Positions 51,081-59,798 of a stretch of DNA of 59,800 nucleotides are shown one piece after another. The DNA is from Bacteroidota bacterium (GTDB lineage: Bacteria; Bacteroidota; Ignavibacteria; SZUA-365). Numbering within the stretch: the first letter of the stretch is position 1; every line of letters begins with the position of its first letter. A program made the translations under genes and the position numbers. The stretch lies in the NCBI GenBank assembly GCA_023432805.1, contig JAEYUG010000077.1, positions 1 through 59,800 on the forward strand, written 5' to 3'. The notes beneath the pieces were generated by a model. That model was not told the DNA's origin, ran no database searches, and worked only from the letters and a program-made list of their open reading frames with translations.

Positions 51081-51995
51081 CTACTTCCATTGCACGCGCA
51101 CGCTGCCCATTCCGGCCTGCATGCGCACCAGCATTTTCCGTTGTGCGTACTGCGAGTCCACACTCTCGTAGCGCGCCTTCCCCGTCTGCACGAATCCCTC
51201 GAGCCGCGACGAGGTGAACCACGATTCCTCATTGCGCATCGCCACGCCCACGCCGGTCGGCAGCGTCAGCACCATCGTGCCCATGCCGACATCGGTCATC
51301 ACCGTCGCTCCGTTGCGCACCGCTCCAGTCAGGTCGAGCGCGTAGGAGCCCATGCCCCCCTCGAACTGCAGCGTTTCAAACCCGAGATTTCCGAGGCTCT
51401 GCGATTGAAAGGACCCGATGCCCGTCTCGATCGACACCCGTTTCATCGGTTCCATGTTCGGTTCGGCCACACGCAGGCGCACATTGCCCGCCCCACTCTC
51501 GATGGCGAGCTGCCGCAGGCGGAGTCCCGTCACATCCAGATCCGCACTGCCGGCTCCGAGTTCCACACGCAGCCGCAGGGGAATCCGATCAGTGATCGTG
51601 ATCTCCCACTTCGGTGCTGCGCCCTTGCTGAACATGCGCGAGAGCGCCCGCAGCCCATCATCCTCTGTCGCATCAGTCAGATCGACGAGCACCACCGCCT
51701 CACCGTTCCGCTCTTCATACCGCACGAGCGGCACGGCCGCCGATGTGTTGCCATTGACCGCACTGACCGTGTAGAGCCGTTCACGCGTATCCCTTCGCAC
51801 CAGCACCCGCGCATAACCCGCTTCGATGCGCATGTCGAGCGATTGCTCCCCTGCGCGGTTTCTCTCGGTTTCGAAGGGATTGCGGGATTCGTTCTGCGCC
51901 AGGAGGCTGGTGGTGAGCAGCAGGAACACATACACCACCGCTGCCCCTCTGGGGAAGCCTGCGAAGCCGGATGTCGTATGTCGGTGCCGTGTCAT
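51081..51995 (-). CDS. Exported toast-rack/LiaF-like protein
   Basis: A 304-residue protein with a signal peptide or anchor (AAVVYVFLLLTTSLLAQ). A right-handed beta-stack follows, with repeated turns LRVELGAGSADLDVTGL, LAIESGAGNVRLRVAEP, VSIETGIGSFQSQSL, LQFEGGMGSYALDL, VMTDVGMGTMVLTLP and MQAGMGSVRVQW. This fits the toast_rack/DUF4097-LiaF type of envelope-stress proteins, whose ligand is unknown. The ATG at 51995 is chosen; the frame is open to 52022. Confidence 0.72.
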   Translation of the reverse strand: MTRHRHTTSGFAGFPRGAAVVYVFLLLTTSLLAQNESRNPFETERNRAGEQSLDMRIEAGYARVLVRRDTRERLYTVSAVNGNTSAAVPLVRYEERNGEAVVLVDLTDATEDDGLRALSRMFSKGAAPKWEITITDRIPLRLRVELGAGSADLDVTGLRLRQLAIESGAGNVRLRVAEPNMEPMKRVSIETGIGSFQSQSLGNLGFETLQFEGGMGSYALDLTGAVRNGATVMTDVGMGTMVLTLPTGVGVAMRNEESWFTSSRLEGFVQTGKARYESVDSQYAQRKMLVRMQAGMGSVRVQWK

Positions 51996-52208
51996 GGTCG
52001 CGCGAGTGTATGCATGCACCACAGTCCTACGCGACGACGCGTCGAAAGTTTCGCATCACACGCAGCAGCATGCGCAAGCAGCGTGGCAGACAGCACGCGC
52101 AGGCGTCATGCGCGGCTTCCCCCGCGGGGCGCGGTGTGCGCGGCTTCCCTGCGTGGATTGCAGAACGCAGCGTGTTTCCGTATGTTCTGTGCACATGACA
52201 TCCTGCCC

Positions 52209-53033
52209 ATGATTCCTCAACTCCGACTCGACAACGACGCTGTCACCGACCTGCTGACGCGGTTCATCCATTCCGAAATCACGCGCATCGGCATGCATGA
52301 CGCGGTGATCGGACTGTCGGGGGGAATCGATTCGGCGCTGGCGGCATGGCTGGCAGCGCGGGCGCTGGGACCCGAGCACGTGCTCTGTGTGATGATGCCG
52401 TATCGCACGAGCAGCGCAGACAGCCTCATCGACGCAGAGCGGGTGATCAAGGCGCTGGGTGTGCGCAGCGAGCGCGTCGACATCAGCGACGCGGTCGATG
52501 CAGTGTGCGAAGGCACGCCCGACATGAGCCAGCTGCGGCGTGGCAATGTGATGGCGCGCATGCGGATGATCGTGCTGTACGACAGGTCCGCGCGAGATAG
52601 CGCGCTCGTCGTGGGCACGGGCAACAAGACTGAACTCCTGCTCGGCTACAGCACACAGCACGGCGACGCGGCCTGCGGCATCAATCCCCTCGGCGATCTC
52701 TACAAGAGCCAGGTCTGGAAACTGTCGCGCCATCTCGGCATCCCCCGCGAGATCGTCGACAAGGCACCGAGCGCGGATCTGTGGGAGGGCCAGACCGACG
52801 AGGCGGAACTCGGGTTCTCGTACAAGCAGGTCGACGAACTGCTCTACCATCTCGTCGACGAGCGGCGTACCGACGAGGAGCTGGGCGAGCTCGGTTTCGA
52901 GCGCGCCTTCATCGCCCGCGTCCGCTCGATGATGCAACGCAACCAATACAAGCGCCGTCCCCCGCTCATCGCGAAAGTCGGACCACGTACCATCAACGCC
53001 GATTTCCGTTATCCGCGGGACTGGGGCGTCTGA
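52209..53033 (+). CDS. nadE: NAD+ synthase, ammonia-dependent
   Basis: A 274-residue enzyme that amidates deamido-NAD. It has the PP-loop LSGGIDSALAAWLA, the NAD-site GTGNKTELLLGYSTQHGDAACGINPLGDLYK, and DKAPSADLWEGQTDE. The glutaminase domain of larger NAD synthases is missing, so free ammonia is the donor. The ATG at 52209 begins MIPQLRLD. The frame is open far upstream through the tRNA and a minus-strand gene, but that part is not coding. Confidence 0.94.
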   Translation: MIPQLRLDNDAVTDLLTRFIHSEITRIGMHDAVIGLSGGIDSALAAWLAARALGPEHVLCVMMPYRTSSADSLIDAERVIKALGVRSERVDISDAVDAVCEGTPDMSQLRRGNVMARMRMIVLYDRSARDSALVVGTGNKTELLLGYSTQHGDAACGINPLGDLYKSQVWKLSRHLGIPREIVDKAPSADLWEGQTDEAELGFSYKQVDELLYHLVDERRTDEELGELGFERAFIARVRSMMQRNQYKRRPPLIAKVGPRTINADFRYPRDWGV

Positions 53034-53063
53034 CACTGTCGCGCACGAAGACCATCGACGCTC

Positions 53064-54944
53064 ATGTTTGAAGCACACATCCAGGACATCATTGCACGGT
53101 GCACCGTCTGGTCGATCGGCGGAGCGGATACCATTCTCCTGAAGGAGATCATCGCTTCCCCGCTGCCTCGTTCGATCACGCGGTACTTTGAAATCGAGGC
53201 CGAAGTCTGGATCGCCGACGAGAAGCAGCGCCTCGTTGCCTCGCCGCATTTCCGTTACAGCGACGACCGGGTGCTCGCACATTTCGACACCATCATCGAC
53301 ATGGCCCCCGAGTACGCGACGTTCGAGCGTGCGGATTTCCTCGGCCTGATCGACACCGCCGTCAAGCTGCAGTTCAACTACGCCTGCCGTCCTGAATGGA
53401 CGCTCGCGCGCTACGTGTTCGCCGACACCGACCACGCGTCGGCCGACACGATCCTCCGCGCCATGTCGGTGTTCACCGACTACACCTACTTCCACGCGGT
53501 GCTCGCAGAGTACTTCGAGCGTCGCAACGTCGACCACCTCCATCGCGACCGCTTCGTCGAACTCCTCGCCCTCGTCGACGACGAACTCGTGCGCAGCTGC
53601 GACGCATCCGCACTCACCGGCATCACCGAGCCCCTCTTCCGGCTCTTCTCGCCCGACGGCGACCCCGAGCACATCCGCATTCCCCTCGACGCACTCGTGA
53701 TCTTCTTCGACGACAAGCGCATGCGCATGGTCGTCGATCGTCTCGAGGAGGAGCGCGCGGTTGCGCGGGATCTGTCGATGCACGGACTCTCCGTCCTGCT
53801 TGAGGATGTGGATTTCCACGCCGGCGCAGACATCAGCGAGCTGGTCAACCGGCACATGACGGGGGAAGCCTCCGTGCCCGTCCCCAGCGTGCCCTACGAC
53901 CTGACCGACAGCTACGCAGGTGCCCCCACCTCTCCCGACATTCTCGACGGGGATCGAAGCGATGCGTTTGCGGACGCCGGCGATTCGTACTTCTCCCGCT
54001 CGGTGCAGGAAGGCGTCATCGGAGATTCCTTCGTCGACATGGGCGATGGGTCGGTTGCCGTCCCGGCCGAGCAGACCGGCTACGCGGACGATGCCGACGA
54101 TTCCCTCTACGATCTGCCCTCGGGCTACGACGTGCTGCTGCCCGAGGAGGTCGGCGGGTCGTTGACACGCATCGCGACCGATGACGACGCGGCCGCCATG
54201 GCCGGCGATTCTGCGTCGGATGGGACGTTCGACGAGGCATCCTTCAGCTTCGATCGCAACACGCCCGTGATTCCCCGCGAGGAGGATGACATCCTCGGCG
54301 GCGAACAGGTGACCCCCGCATTCGACGATGCGGAGTTGCTCGGTGTATCAGATATCTCGAGCTGGTTCGCTGAAAATAGCGACGACGAGGACGATGACGA
54401 GGGTGCGCCGCAGGCGGCTTCCGCAGTGGAGGACCCTTTCCTCGAGGAGTTGAACCTTGAGGAGGAGGATTCCCTTCCCATGCAGCCTTCCTCTCACGGG
54501 TACTCCACCACGGACATCGGATTGTCCACGCCGGGGCAGCCAGCTCGTGATGTGGACGAGATTCCCGATTTCGAGCTGCCCGACGAGGCAGGCGAGACGA
54601 TTGCGGTGCCGAGCGCCGCTGCGCCGACGCAGCCGATGTTTGCCGGGCCGGGCACGGATCTATTCGCGACAACGGCGCCGGTCGAGGAGGTGGTGGCGCG
54701 TCTGGGTGACATCCGCGCGCGGATCTCGGTGGCGGACAAGAAGAAGTATGTCAAGAAGATTTTCAATCGCGATGCCGAGGCGTATGAACAGGCGATGGAT
54801 GCCATCAACGCACGGGGATCGTGGCGTGAGGCGTCGGAACTCATCGACGATGTGTTCATCCGTTTCAACATCGACATGTATTCGCGTATCGCGGTGAAGT
54901 TCACCGATGATATCTATCGCCGCTATACTCAGACCAAAGGCTGA
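53064..54944 (+). CDS. Acidic protein of unknown function, upstream of obgE
   Basis: A 626-residue cytoplasmic protein with three parts. Residues of about 1-270 look folded and helical (FEIEAEVWIADEKQRL, TLARYVFADTDHASADTILRAM, IPLDALVIFFDDKRMRMVVDRLEEE). Residues of about 275-540 are a long, very acidic, low-complexity region (NSDDEDDDEGAP, LNLEEEDSLP). The last 80 residues are a compact helical domain (RISVADKKKYVKKIFNRDAEAYEQAMDAI ... IDMYSRIAVKFTDDIYRRYTQ). I recognise no family. The obgE start follows 2 nt after the stop, so both are made from one message. Confidence 0.7.
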   Translation: MFEAHIQDIIARCTVWSIGGADTILLKEIIASPLPRSITRYFEIEAEVWIADEKQRLVASPHFRYSDDRVLAHFDTIIDMAPEYATFERADFLGLIDTAVKLQFNYACRPEWTLARYVFADTDHASADTILRAMSVFTDYTYFHAVLAEYFERRNVDHLHRDRFVELLALVDDELVRSCDASALTGITEPLFRLFSPDGDPEHIRIPLDALVIFFDDKRMRMVVDRLEEERAVARDLSMHGLSVLLEDVDFHAGADISELVNRHMTGEASVPVPSVPYDLTDSYAGAPTSPDILDGDRSDAFADAGDSYFSRSVQEGVIGDSFVDMGDGSVAVPAEQTGYADDADDSLYDLPSGYDVLLPEEVGGSLTRIATDDDAAAMAGDSASDGTFDEASFSFDRNTPVIPREEDDILGGEQVTPAFDDAELLGVSDISSWFAENSDDEDDDEGAPQAASAVEDPFLEELNLEEEDSLPMQPSSHGYSTTDIGLSTPGQPARDVDEIPDFELPDEAGETIAVPSAAAPTQPMFAGPGTDLFATTAPVEEVVARLGDIRARISVADKKKYVKKIFNRDAEAYEQAMDAINARGSWREASELIDDVFIRFNIDMYSRIAVKFTDDIYRRYTQTKG

Positions 54945-54946
54945 CC

Positions 54947-55945
54947 GTGTTTGTTGATGAAGTTGCAATTACCGTCACCTCGGGCGACGGCGGGGCTGGA
55001 CTCGTCAGTTTTCGTCGTGAGAAGTTTGTGCCAAAAGGTGGTCCCGACGGAGGCGACGGCGGCAAGGGCGGCGATGTGATTCTACGCGCGGACGTCCAGC
55101 TGCACACGCTGCTCGACCATCGCTACAAGCGCGAGTATGTGGCCCAGTCGGGTGCGCGCGGGGGACCCGCGCGGCGCACCGGGAGATCGGGTGAGGATAC
55201 CGTGATCCGCGTGCCATGTGGAACGCTTGTGCGGGATGCAGAGTCGGGAGAAGTCATCGCGGATCTCGTGGCGAACGGCGATGCGTACGTTGTCGCGCGC
55301 GGCGGAATAGGCGGACGAGGCAATGCGCAGTTCACATCGCCCGTGCAGCAGACGCCTCGGTTCGCCGAGCCTGGCCGCAAGGGGAAGACGCATGTGCTCG
55401 CGCTCGAATTGAAGCTGATTGCGGATGTGGGACTTGTCGGTTTCCCGAATGCCGGGAAAAGCACGTTGATCTCGGTCATCTCCGCGGCGCGTCCCCGCAT
55501 CGCGGATTACCCCTTCACGACCCTCGAGCCGAATCTCGGCATCGTCGCCTATCAGGACTACGCGAGCTTCACGGTGGCCGATATTCCCGGTCTGATCGAG
55601 GGTGCGCATCTGGGCAAGGGACTCGGCATCCAGTTTCTCCGCCACATCGAGCGCACGCGCGTCCTGGCGATGCTGATTGACTGTTCGAGCGACGACTACG
55701 TGCGCGACTATGAGACCTTGCGAACCGAGCTGGGCGAGTACAGCCGCGAGCTGTCGGTGAAGCAATTCTTTGTCGTGCTTTCGAAGATGGACATCGCCGA
55801 CGAAGGAATGGAGGAACGCGTGGATGCATTCCGCGCGGCGACGGGCATCGACCCTCTGCGCATGTCGGCCATCAGTGGTGACGGTCTGCGTCCCGTGCTC
55901 GACGCCATGTGGCGCATGATCACCGCGGAGGAGTCCCAGCGGTGA
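54947..55945 (+). CDS. obgE: GTPase ObgE/CgtA
   Basis: Essential 50S-assembly and stress GTPase of 332 residues. The glycine-rich Obg fold is clear (FRREKFVPKGGPDGGDGGKGGDV ... GGIGGRGNAQFTSPVQQTPRFAEPG). G motifs are GFPNAGKST, the switch I region DYPFTTLEPNLG, DIPGLIEGAHLGKGLG and SKMD. There is no extra C-terminal domain. The start is a GTG 2 nt after the preceding stop, and its stop overlaps the ATG of the permease gene (TGATG). Confidence 0.96.
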   Translation: MFVDEVAITVTSGDGGAGLVSFRREKFVPKGGPDGGDGGKGGDVILRADVQLHTLLDHRYKREYVAQSGARGGPARRTGRSGEDTVIRVPCGTLVRDAESGEVIADLVANGDAYVVARGGIGGRGNAQFTSPVQQTPRFAEPGRKGKTHVLALELKLIADVGLVGFPNAGKSTLISVISAARPRIADYPFTTLEPNLGIVAYQDYASFTVADIPGLIEGAHLGKGLGIQFLRHIERTRVLAMLIDCSSDDYVRDYETLRTELGEYSRELSVKQFFVVLSKMDIADEGMEERVDAFRAATGIDPLRMSAISGDGLRPVLDAMWRMITAEESQR

Positions 55946-56955
55946 TGCACCCTGCGGTGACAGCCCGTCGCGTTGCGCTTCTGACACTGTCGCTTGCCGC
56001 CGTTGCACTGGGAGTGCTGCTGCTGTCTCTGTCTCTCGGTTCCGTCTCGATTCCCTTTTCCCGTGTGATCGGTATTCTGTTTGCCCCCGGCTCCGGTGCG
56101 GATGCGTTGACCGACGCACGCATCGTACTGGATCTGCGGCTTCCCCGCGTGCTTCTCGGCGCGTGTGTGGGTGGGGGACTCGCGCTTGCGGGTGTCGTCT
56201 TCCAGGTGCTCCTTCGCAATGTGCTGGCCGATCCCTACATCCTCGGTGTGTCGGGTGGTGCGTCAGTCGGGGCGCTCGTTGCGGTCTCGACGGGATTCGC
56301 GCTGCTGTTTCCGGGCGCCACCTCGCTGGCCGCCTTCGCCGGCGCGGCCATTGTCGCGGTCGCTGTCTTTCTCGCTTCCGGGCGCGATGTGACCACCGAC
56401 GGCAACACGCTGCTGCTGAGCGGTGTGATGGCAGGCGCCTTTCTCGGTGCAGTGATTCTTGCGCTCGTCTCGCTCGGTGGGGATCCCGTGCGCTCGGCCC
56501 TGTTCTGGCTGCTCGGCTTTCTGGGAAATGCCACGATGCAGCAGGTGGGGATCAGTGCAGCCGTACTCGTCGTTGCGTCGGCCCTGCTCGTGTACCGTGC
56601 CAATACACTCAACGTCCTCGCCCTCGGTGCGGAAGCCGCCTCCGGTCTTGGCGTCGCGGTGCGCCCGATGTTTCTGCTGTTGTACGGGATCGCGTCGCTG
56701 ATCACGGCCGTGCTCGTCAGCGTGGCGGGATCGATCGGGTTTGTCGGACTCATCATCCCGCACATCTGCCGGCTGCTCTTCGGTGCGGATCACCGCGTAC
56801 TTGTGCCTGCGTCGTTTTTCACGGGCGCGATATTTCTCATGCTTGCCGACCTGGGCGCACGCACGATCCTCTCACCAGTGGAACTGCCGGTCGGTGCTGT
56901 GACCGCCGCGCTGGGCGCCCCACTCTTCGTGCTGCTTCTGCGTCGTCGGAGTTGA
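55945..56955 (+). CDS. BtuC/FecCD-type ABC permease
   Basis: Inner-membrane permease of 336 residues with about ten hydrophobic helices. FecCD signatures are present: LRLPRVLLGACVGGGLALAGVVFQVLLRNVLADPYILGVSGGASVGALV, GSIGFVGLIIPHICRLLFGADHR and ELPVGAVTAALGAPLFVLLLRRR. It imports B12 or an iron siderophore. The B12-dependent mutase in this window makes cobalamin a reasonable guess, but no BtuD or BtuF partner is seen; they may be encoded elsewhere. It is translationally coupled to obgE. Confidence 0.88.
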   Translation: MHPAVTARRVALLTLSLAAVALGVLLLSLSLGSVSIPFSRVIGILFAPGSGADALTDARIVLDLRLPRVLLGACVGGGLALAGVVFQVLLRNVLADPYILGVSGGASVGALVAVSTGFALLFPGATSLAAFAGAAIVAVAVFLASGRDVTTDGNTLLLSGVMAGAFLGAVILALVSLGGDPVRSALFWLLGFLGNATMQQVGISAAVLVVASALLVYRANTLNVLALGAEAASGLGVAVRPMFLLLYGIASLITAVLVSVAGSIGFVGLIIPHICRLLFGADHRVLVPASFFTGAIFLMLADLGARTILSPVELPVGAVTAALGAPLFVLLLRRRS

Positions 56956-56969
56956 GCGCGTGAGCGCGG

Positions 56970-56999
56970 TTGCATTGTATGGGATCGGCTGCGTATCTT
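56970..56999 (+). promoter_or_regulatory. Predicted rpmH operon promoter
   Basis: TTGCAT and TATCTT with an 18-nt spacer, about 43 nt before the rpmH ATG and 14 nt after the permease stop. It has the same -35 hexamer as the promoter at 20454. Confidence 0.5.
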
Positions 57000-57042
57000 T
57001 CGTTTTGCGCAACTTGTATACACCATTGATTGTGACATTCAG

Positions 57043-57198
57043 ATGAAGCGTACTTTTCAACCCAGCGTTCGCAAACGGCGCAACACCCATGGATTCCGCG
57101 CCCGCATGGCGACAAAGAATGGACGCAAGGTTCTCGCCCGTCGTCGGGCCAAGGGCCGTTGGAAACTCACCGTCAGCGACGAACCGCGCTACCGCTGA
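57043..57198 (+). CDS. rpmH: 50S ribosomal protein L34
   Basis: A 51-residue basic protein beginning MKRTFQPSVRKRRNTHGF and continuing RARMATKNGRKVLARRRAKGR, which is unmistakable L34. A C-terminal extension (WKLTVSDEPRYR) is a few residues longer than in E. coli L34 (46 residues). There is no strong Shine-Dalgarno. rnpA follows 4 nt after the stop. Confidence 0.96.
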   Translation: MKRTFQPSVRKRRNTHGFRARMATKNGRKVLARRRAKGRWKLTVSDEPRYR

Positions 57199-57202
57199 GC
57201 CA

Positions 57203-57619
57203 TTGCCGGATAACCGGCTCCGAAAATCCGATATCCTTCGAGGATACGGCTCGTTTCGTGCCGTGTTGTCGCAGCAGCAGAGTATCCGCGCAGACGGTCT
57301 TCGCTGTTACCATGCCGTTCTTCAGAAAATCCCACCCGGTCACGTACAGGTGGGATTTGCTGTTAGGAGGCCGACGGGTTCGGTCGAACGCAATCGATTC
57401 AAGCGTCTCCTCAGGGAGGCGTATCGTTGTTCGCATCATGAGCTGCGCCTGCTCGCGCCGCGTCTCGATGCGGGCTACGGCTGCGTGATCATGCTGCATG
57501 CGGAGCGGTTTCGTGGAGATGACGATCACCTCCGCGTGCGCGCCGCGATGGAATCCCTACTGGTGAAATTGTGCGACATGTTGTCACAGCACTGCGAGCC
57601 GTTGTCACCCGGCCGCTGA
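57203..57619 (+). CDS. rnpA: Ribonuclease P protein component
   Basis: A 138-residue basic protein that assists the RNase P RNA in 5' tRNA maturation. The family N-terminus is LPDNRLRKSDILRGYGSFRAVL, and the RNR motif is in GSVERNRFKRLLREAYR. The best start is the TTG at 57203, 4 nt after rpmH, since the longer frame overlaps rpmH entirely. The 3' end overlaps yidD by 49 nt, as is common in this operon. Confidence 0.92.
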   Translation: MPDNRLRKSDILRGYGSFRAVLSQQQSIRADGLRCYHAVLQKIPPGHVQVGFAVRRPTGSVERNRFKRLLREAYRCSHHELRLLAPRLDAGYGCVIMLHAERFRGDDDHLRVRAAMESLLVKLCDMLSQHCEPLSPGR

Positions 57620-57813
57620 TACTTCTGGTCCGCTTCTACCAGCTGGCGATCTCGCCGATGTTTCCGCCGTCGTGCCGCTTCCTGCCGACGTGTTCGTCGT
57701 ACATGATCGAGGCGCTCGAGAAGTATGGTCCCGTCAAGGGACTCATTCTCGGAATCCGCCGCATCCTTCGTTGTCATCCCTGGCATCCCGGTGGGTACGA
57801 CCCGGTACCCTGA
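57571..57813 (+). CDS. yidD: Membrane protein insertion efficiency factor YidD
   Basis: An 80-residue protein with the full YidD pattern: LLVRFYQLAISPMFPPSCRFLPTCSSYMIEALEKYGPVKGLILGIRRILRCHPWHPGGYDPVP. It has conserved cysteines, an amphipathic N-terminal helix and the HPGGYDPVP end. It helps YidC-dependent insertion. The start is a GTG inside the end of rnpA; yidC follows after 28 nt. Confidence 0.93.
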   Translation: MRHVVTALRAVVTRPLILLVRFYQLAISPMFPPSCRFLPTCSSYMIEALEKYGPVKGLILGIRRILRCHPWHPGGYDPVP

Positions 57814-57841
57814 TCACTTGCTTACCACTCCTCCCCGTTTC

Positions 57842-59722
57842 ATGGACAGACAGACTATTATCGGTTTCGTAATGATCGCCCTGGTGTTCACCGGCTGGAT
57901 GATCTATTCTTCGATGCAGGTGCAGCAGGCGCCTCCTCCCGTGCAGGAGCCGCAGCGGAAGGTGCTTTCGGATTCAGGGGCGAAACCCGGTTCGGAAATC
58001 GCCGGTCCGGATGCGCCGGGGCAGGCGTCGAAGCCGGCTTCCGCGCCGTCGTCGTTTCCTGACAGCCTTGCTCCGAGTCCCAACCAATACCGGTACGGCA
58101 CCTGGTTCGCGCATGCGGCCACGGGATCCGAACAGTGGTTCACCGTCGAGACCGACAAGTACACGGCGGTCTTCAGCACGAAGGGTGGAAGTGTCAAGCG
58201 GTGGACGCTGAAGAACCAGCGTTCGTGGAATCAAAAACCGCTGCAACTGATCGACTGGGAGATTCCTTCGGATATCGGGATGTTCTTTCTTACCACCGAT
58301 GGCAAGGAGATCGACACGCGGGGACTCTACCATCGATTCGAGGGCATTCCTTCAACCGGGAAGGTTGTGTTGGAGGATTCGGCCATGTTCTCGTTCAAGA
58401 CCGTGCTTCCCGTGCGCGGCGACAGCATGGCGATCATCCGCACGTACACGCTTCGCAACGGATCGTACGCGTTCGACGTCGACATCGAATTGAAGAACAT
58501 GGCCTCGGTCATCGCCAACTACGAATATCAGACGACGCTGCATTCGCTGGCGCTCACTGAAGAAAACAGTGTTGACGAAGCTTCCTTTGCGAAGGCGAAC
58601 GCGCGCGTCGGTACCGAAACGATTGTTCTCGATGCCAGCAGTGCAGGGGAAAAGTACGAGGAAAATCTCGACGGAGAGACCCACTGGATCACGACGCATA
58701 ACAAGTACTTCGTCAACGTACTTATGGTCCGCGACGAGTTCAAGGGCGTCGGCGCCTACATGACGGGTGTGCATCGTACGATGCCCGACGAGGGTGTCCG
58801 AGAGGTGTACGAGGTCGCCTTGAAGGTGCGGTATGGTGGACAAACTACTGAAAAAGCTGAATTTAGGTACTATCTGGGTCCACTTGAGTACGATCTTCTC
58901 AAGGCGCAGCGCGAGGGACTCGAGGGAGTGGTCGACCTGGGCTGGGCGTGGATCGTGCGTCCCTTTGCCGAGTATCTGATCCTGCCACTCTTCACGTTTC
59001 TGCACTCTTTCATCGCCAACTTCGGCGTCGTGATCATCATCTTCACGATTCTGATCAAGATTCTTCTGTATCCGCTGACCAAGAGCAGCATGGCATCGAT
59101 GAAGAAGATGCAGGCGCTGCAGCCGTTGATGGCCGAACTCCGGGAGAAGTACAAGGACGATCAGCAGAAGCAGAACACTGAGGTCATGCGGCTCTACAAG
59201 GATTACGGTGTGAATCCAGCCGGCGGTTGCCTGCCGCTCGTCCTTCAGATGCCGATCTTGTTTGCACTCTTTTCGGTGTTTCGGTCCTCCTTCCAGCTTC
59301 GCCAGGAGCCGTTCATGTTGTGGATCACCGATCTGGCCTCCGCAGACGTTCTCTTCCATCTGCCGTTCAAGATGCCGCTGCTTGGTACGAGCGCCATCAG
59401 TGGACTCGCGCTCGCGATGGCGGTGACCATGTTCATCCAGCAGAAGCAGACAGTGACGGATCCTCGCCAGAAGTCAATGATCTACATCATGCCGGTCATG
59501 TTCTGGATCATGTTCAACGGCTTCCCTTCGGGCCTGAACCTGTACTACTTCCTCTTCAACCTGCTCTCGATTGGACAGCAGTGGTACGTCAACAAGCAGG
59601 GAGGTGGCGTCGCCCTCGTGAAAGTGGAACCGAGCAAGCGAAAGAAGCAGGGATGGGCGGAACGTGCGATGCAGTCGCTCGAACAGAAGGCGAAGGACCA
59701 GCAGAAGGCACGAAAGAAGTAG
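57842..59722 (+). CDS. yidC: Membrane protein insertase YidC
   Basis: A 626-residue insertase. The N-terminal TM1 is IIGFVMIALVFTGWMIYSS, followed by a proline/alanine/serine-rich linker and the large periplasmic P1 beta-domain (to about residue 385). The conserved C-terminal five-helix core has FGVVIIIFTILIKILLYPLTKSSMASMKKMQALQPLMAELREKYKDD, NPAGGCLPLVLQMPILFALFSVFR and NGFPSGLNLYYFLFNLLSI. The C-tail is lysine-rich and may bind ribosomes. The long P1 domain shows the Gram-negative type. Confidence 0.96.
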   Translation: MDRQTIIGFVMIALVFTGWMIYSSMQVQQAPPPVQEPQRKVLSDSGAKPGSEIAGPDAPGQASKPASAPSSFPDSLAPSPNQYRYGTWFAHAATGSEQWFTVETDKYTAVFSTKGGSVKRWTLKNQRSWNQKPLQLIDWEIPSDIGMFFLTTDGKEIDTRGLYHRFEGIPSTGKVVLEDSAMFSFKTVLPVRGDSMAIIRTYTLRNGSYAFDVDIELKNMASVIANYEYQTTLHSLALTEENSVDEASFAKANARVGTETIVLDASSAGEKYEENLDGETHWITTHNKYFVNVLMVRDEFKGVGAYMTGVHRTMPDEGVREVYEVALKVRYGGQTTEKAEFRYYLGPLEYDLLKAQREGLEGVVDLGWAWIVRPFAEYLILPLFTFLHSFIANFGVVIIIFTILIKILLYPLTKSSMASMKKMQALQPLMAELREKYKDDQQKQNTEVMRLYKDYGVNPAGGCLPLVLQMPILFALFSVFRSSFQLRQEPFMLWITDLASADVLFHLPFKMPLLGTSAISGLALAMAVTMFIQQKQTVTDPRQKSMIYIMPVMFWIMFNGFPSGLNLYYFLFNLLSIGQQWYVNKQGGGVALVKVEPSKRKKQGWAERAMQSLEQKAKDQQKARKK

Positions 59723-59782
59723 CTTCGGCACGACGGGTTGCGCATACCCCGCCACGGTCCTCAGTTCAATACCGGCGCCGGA

Positions 59783-59798
59783 TGTTCCACGTGGAACA
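59783..59798. promoter_or_regulatory. parS centromere site
   Basis: TGTTCCACGTGGAACA is a perfect 16-bp palindrome that matches the ParB-binding consensus TGTTTCACGTGAAACA except for one symmetric base pair, a variant also used in pseudomonads. It lies 60 nt after yidC, where many genomes place parAB or mnmEG, so a partition operon may start just outside the window. Confidence 0.85.

Noticed and set aside
50970..52208. Upstream extension of the nadE frame through tRNA-Leu
   Set aside because: It would run over a tRNA and an opposite-strand gene. The nadE family N-terminus begins at 52209.
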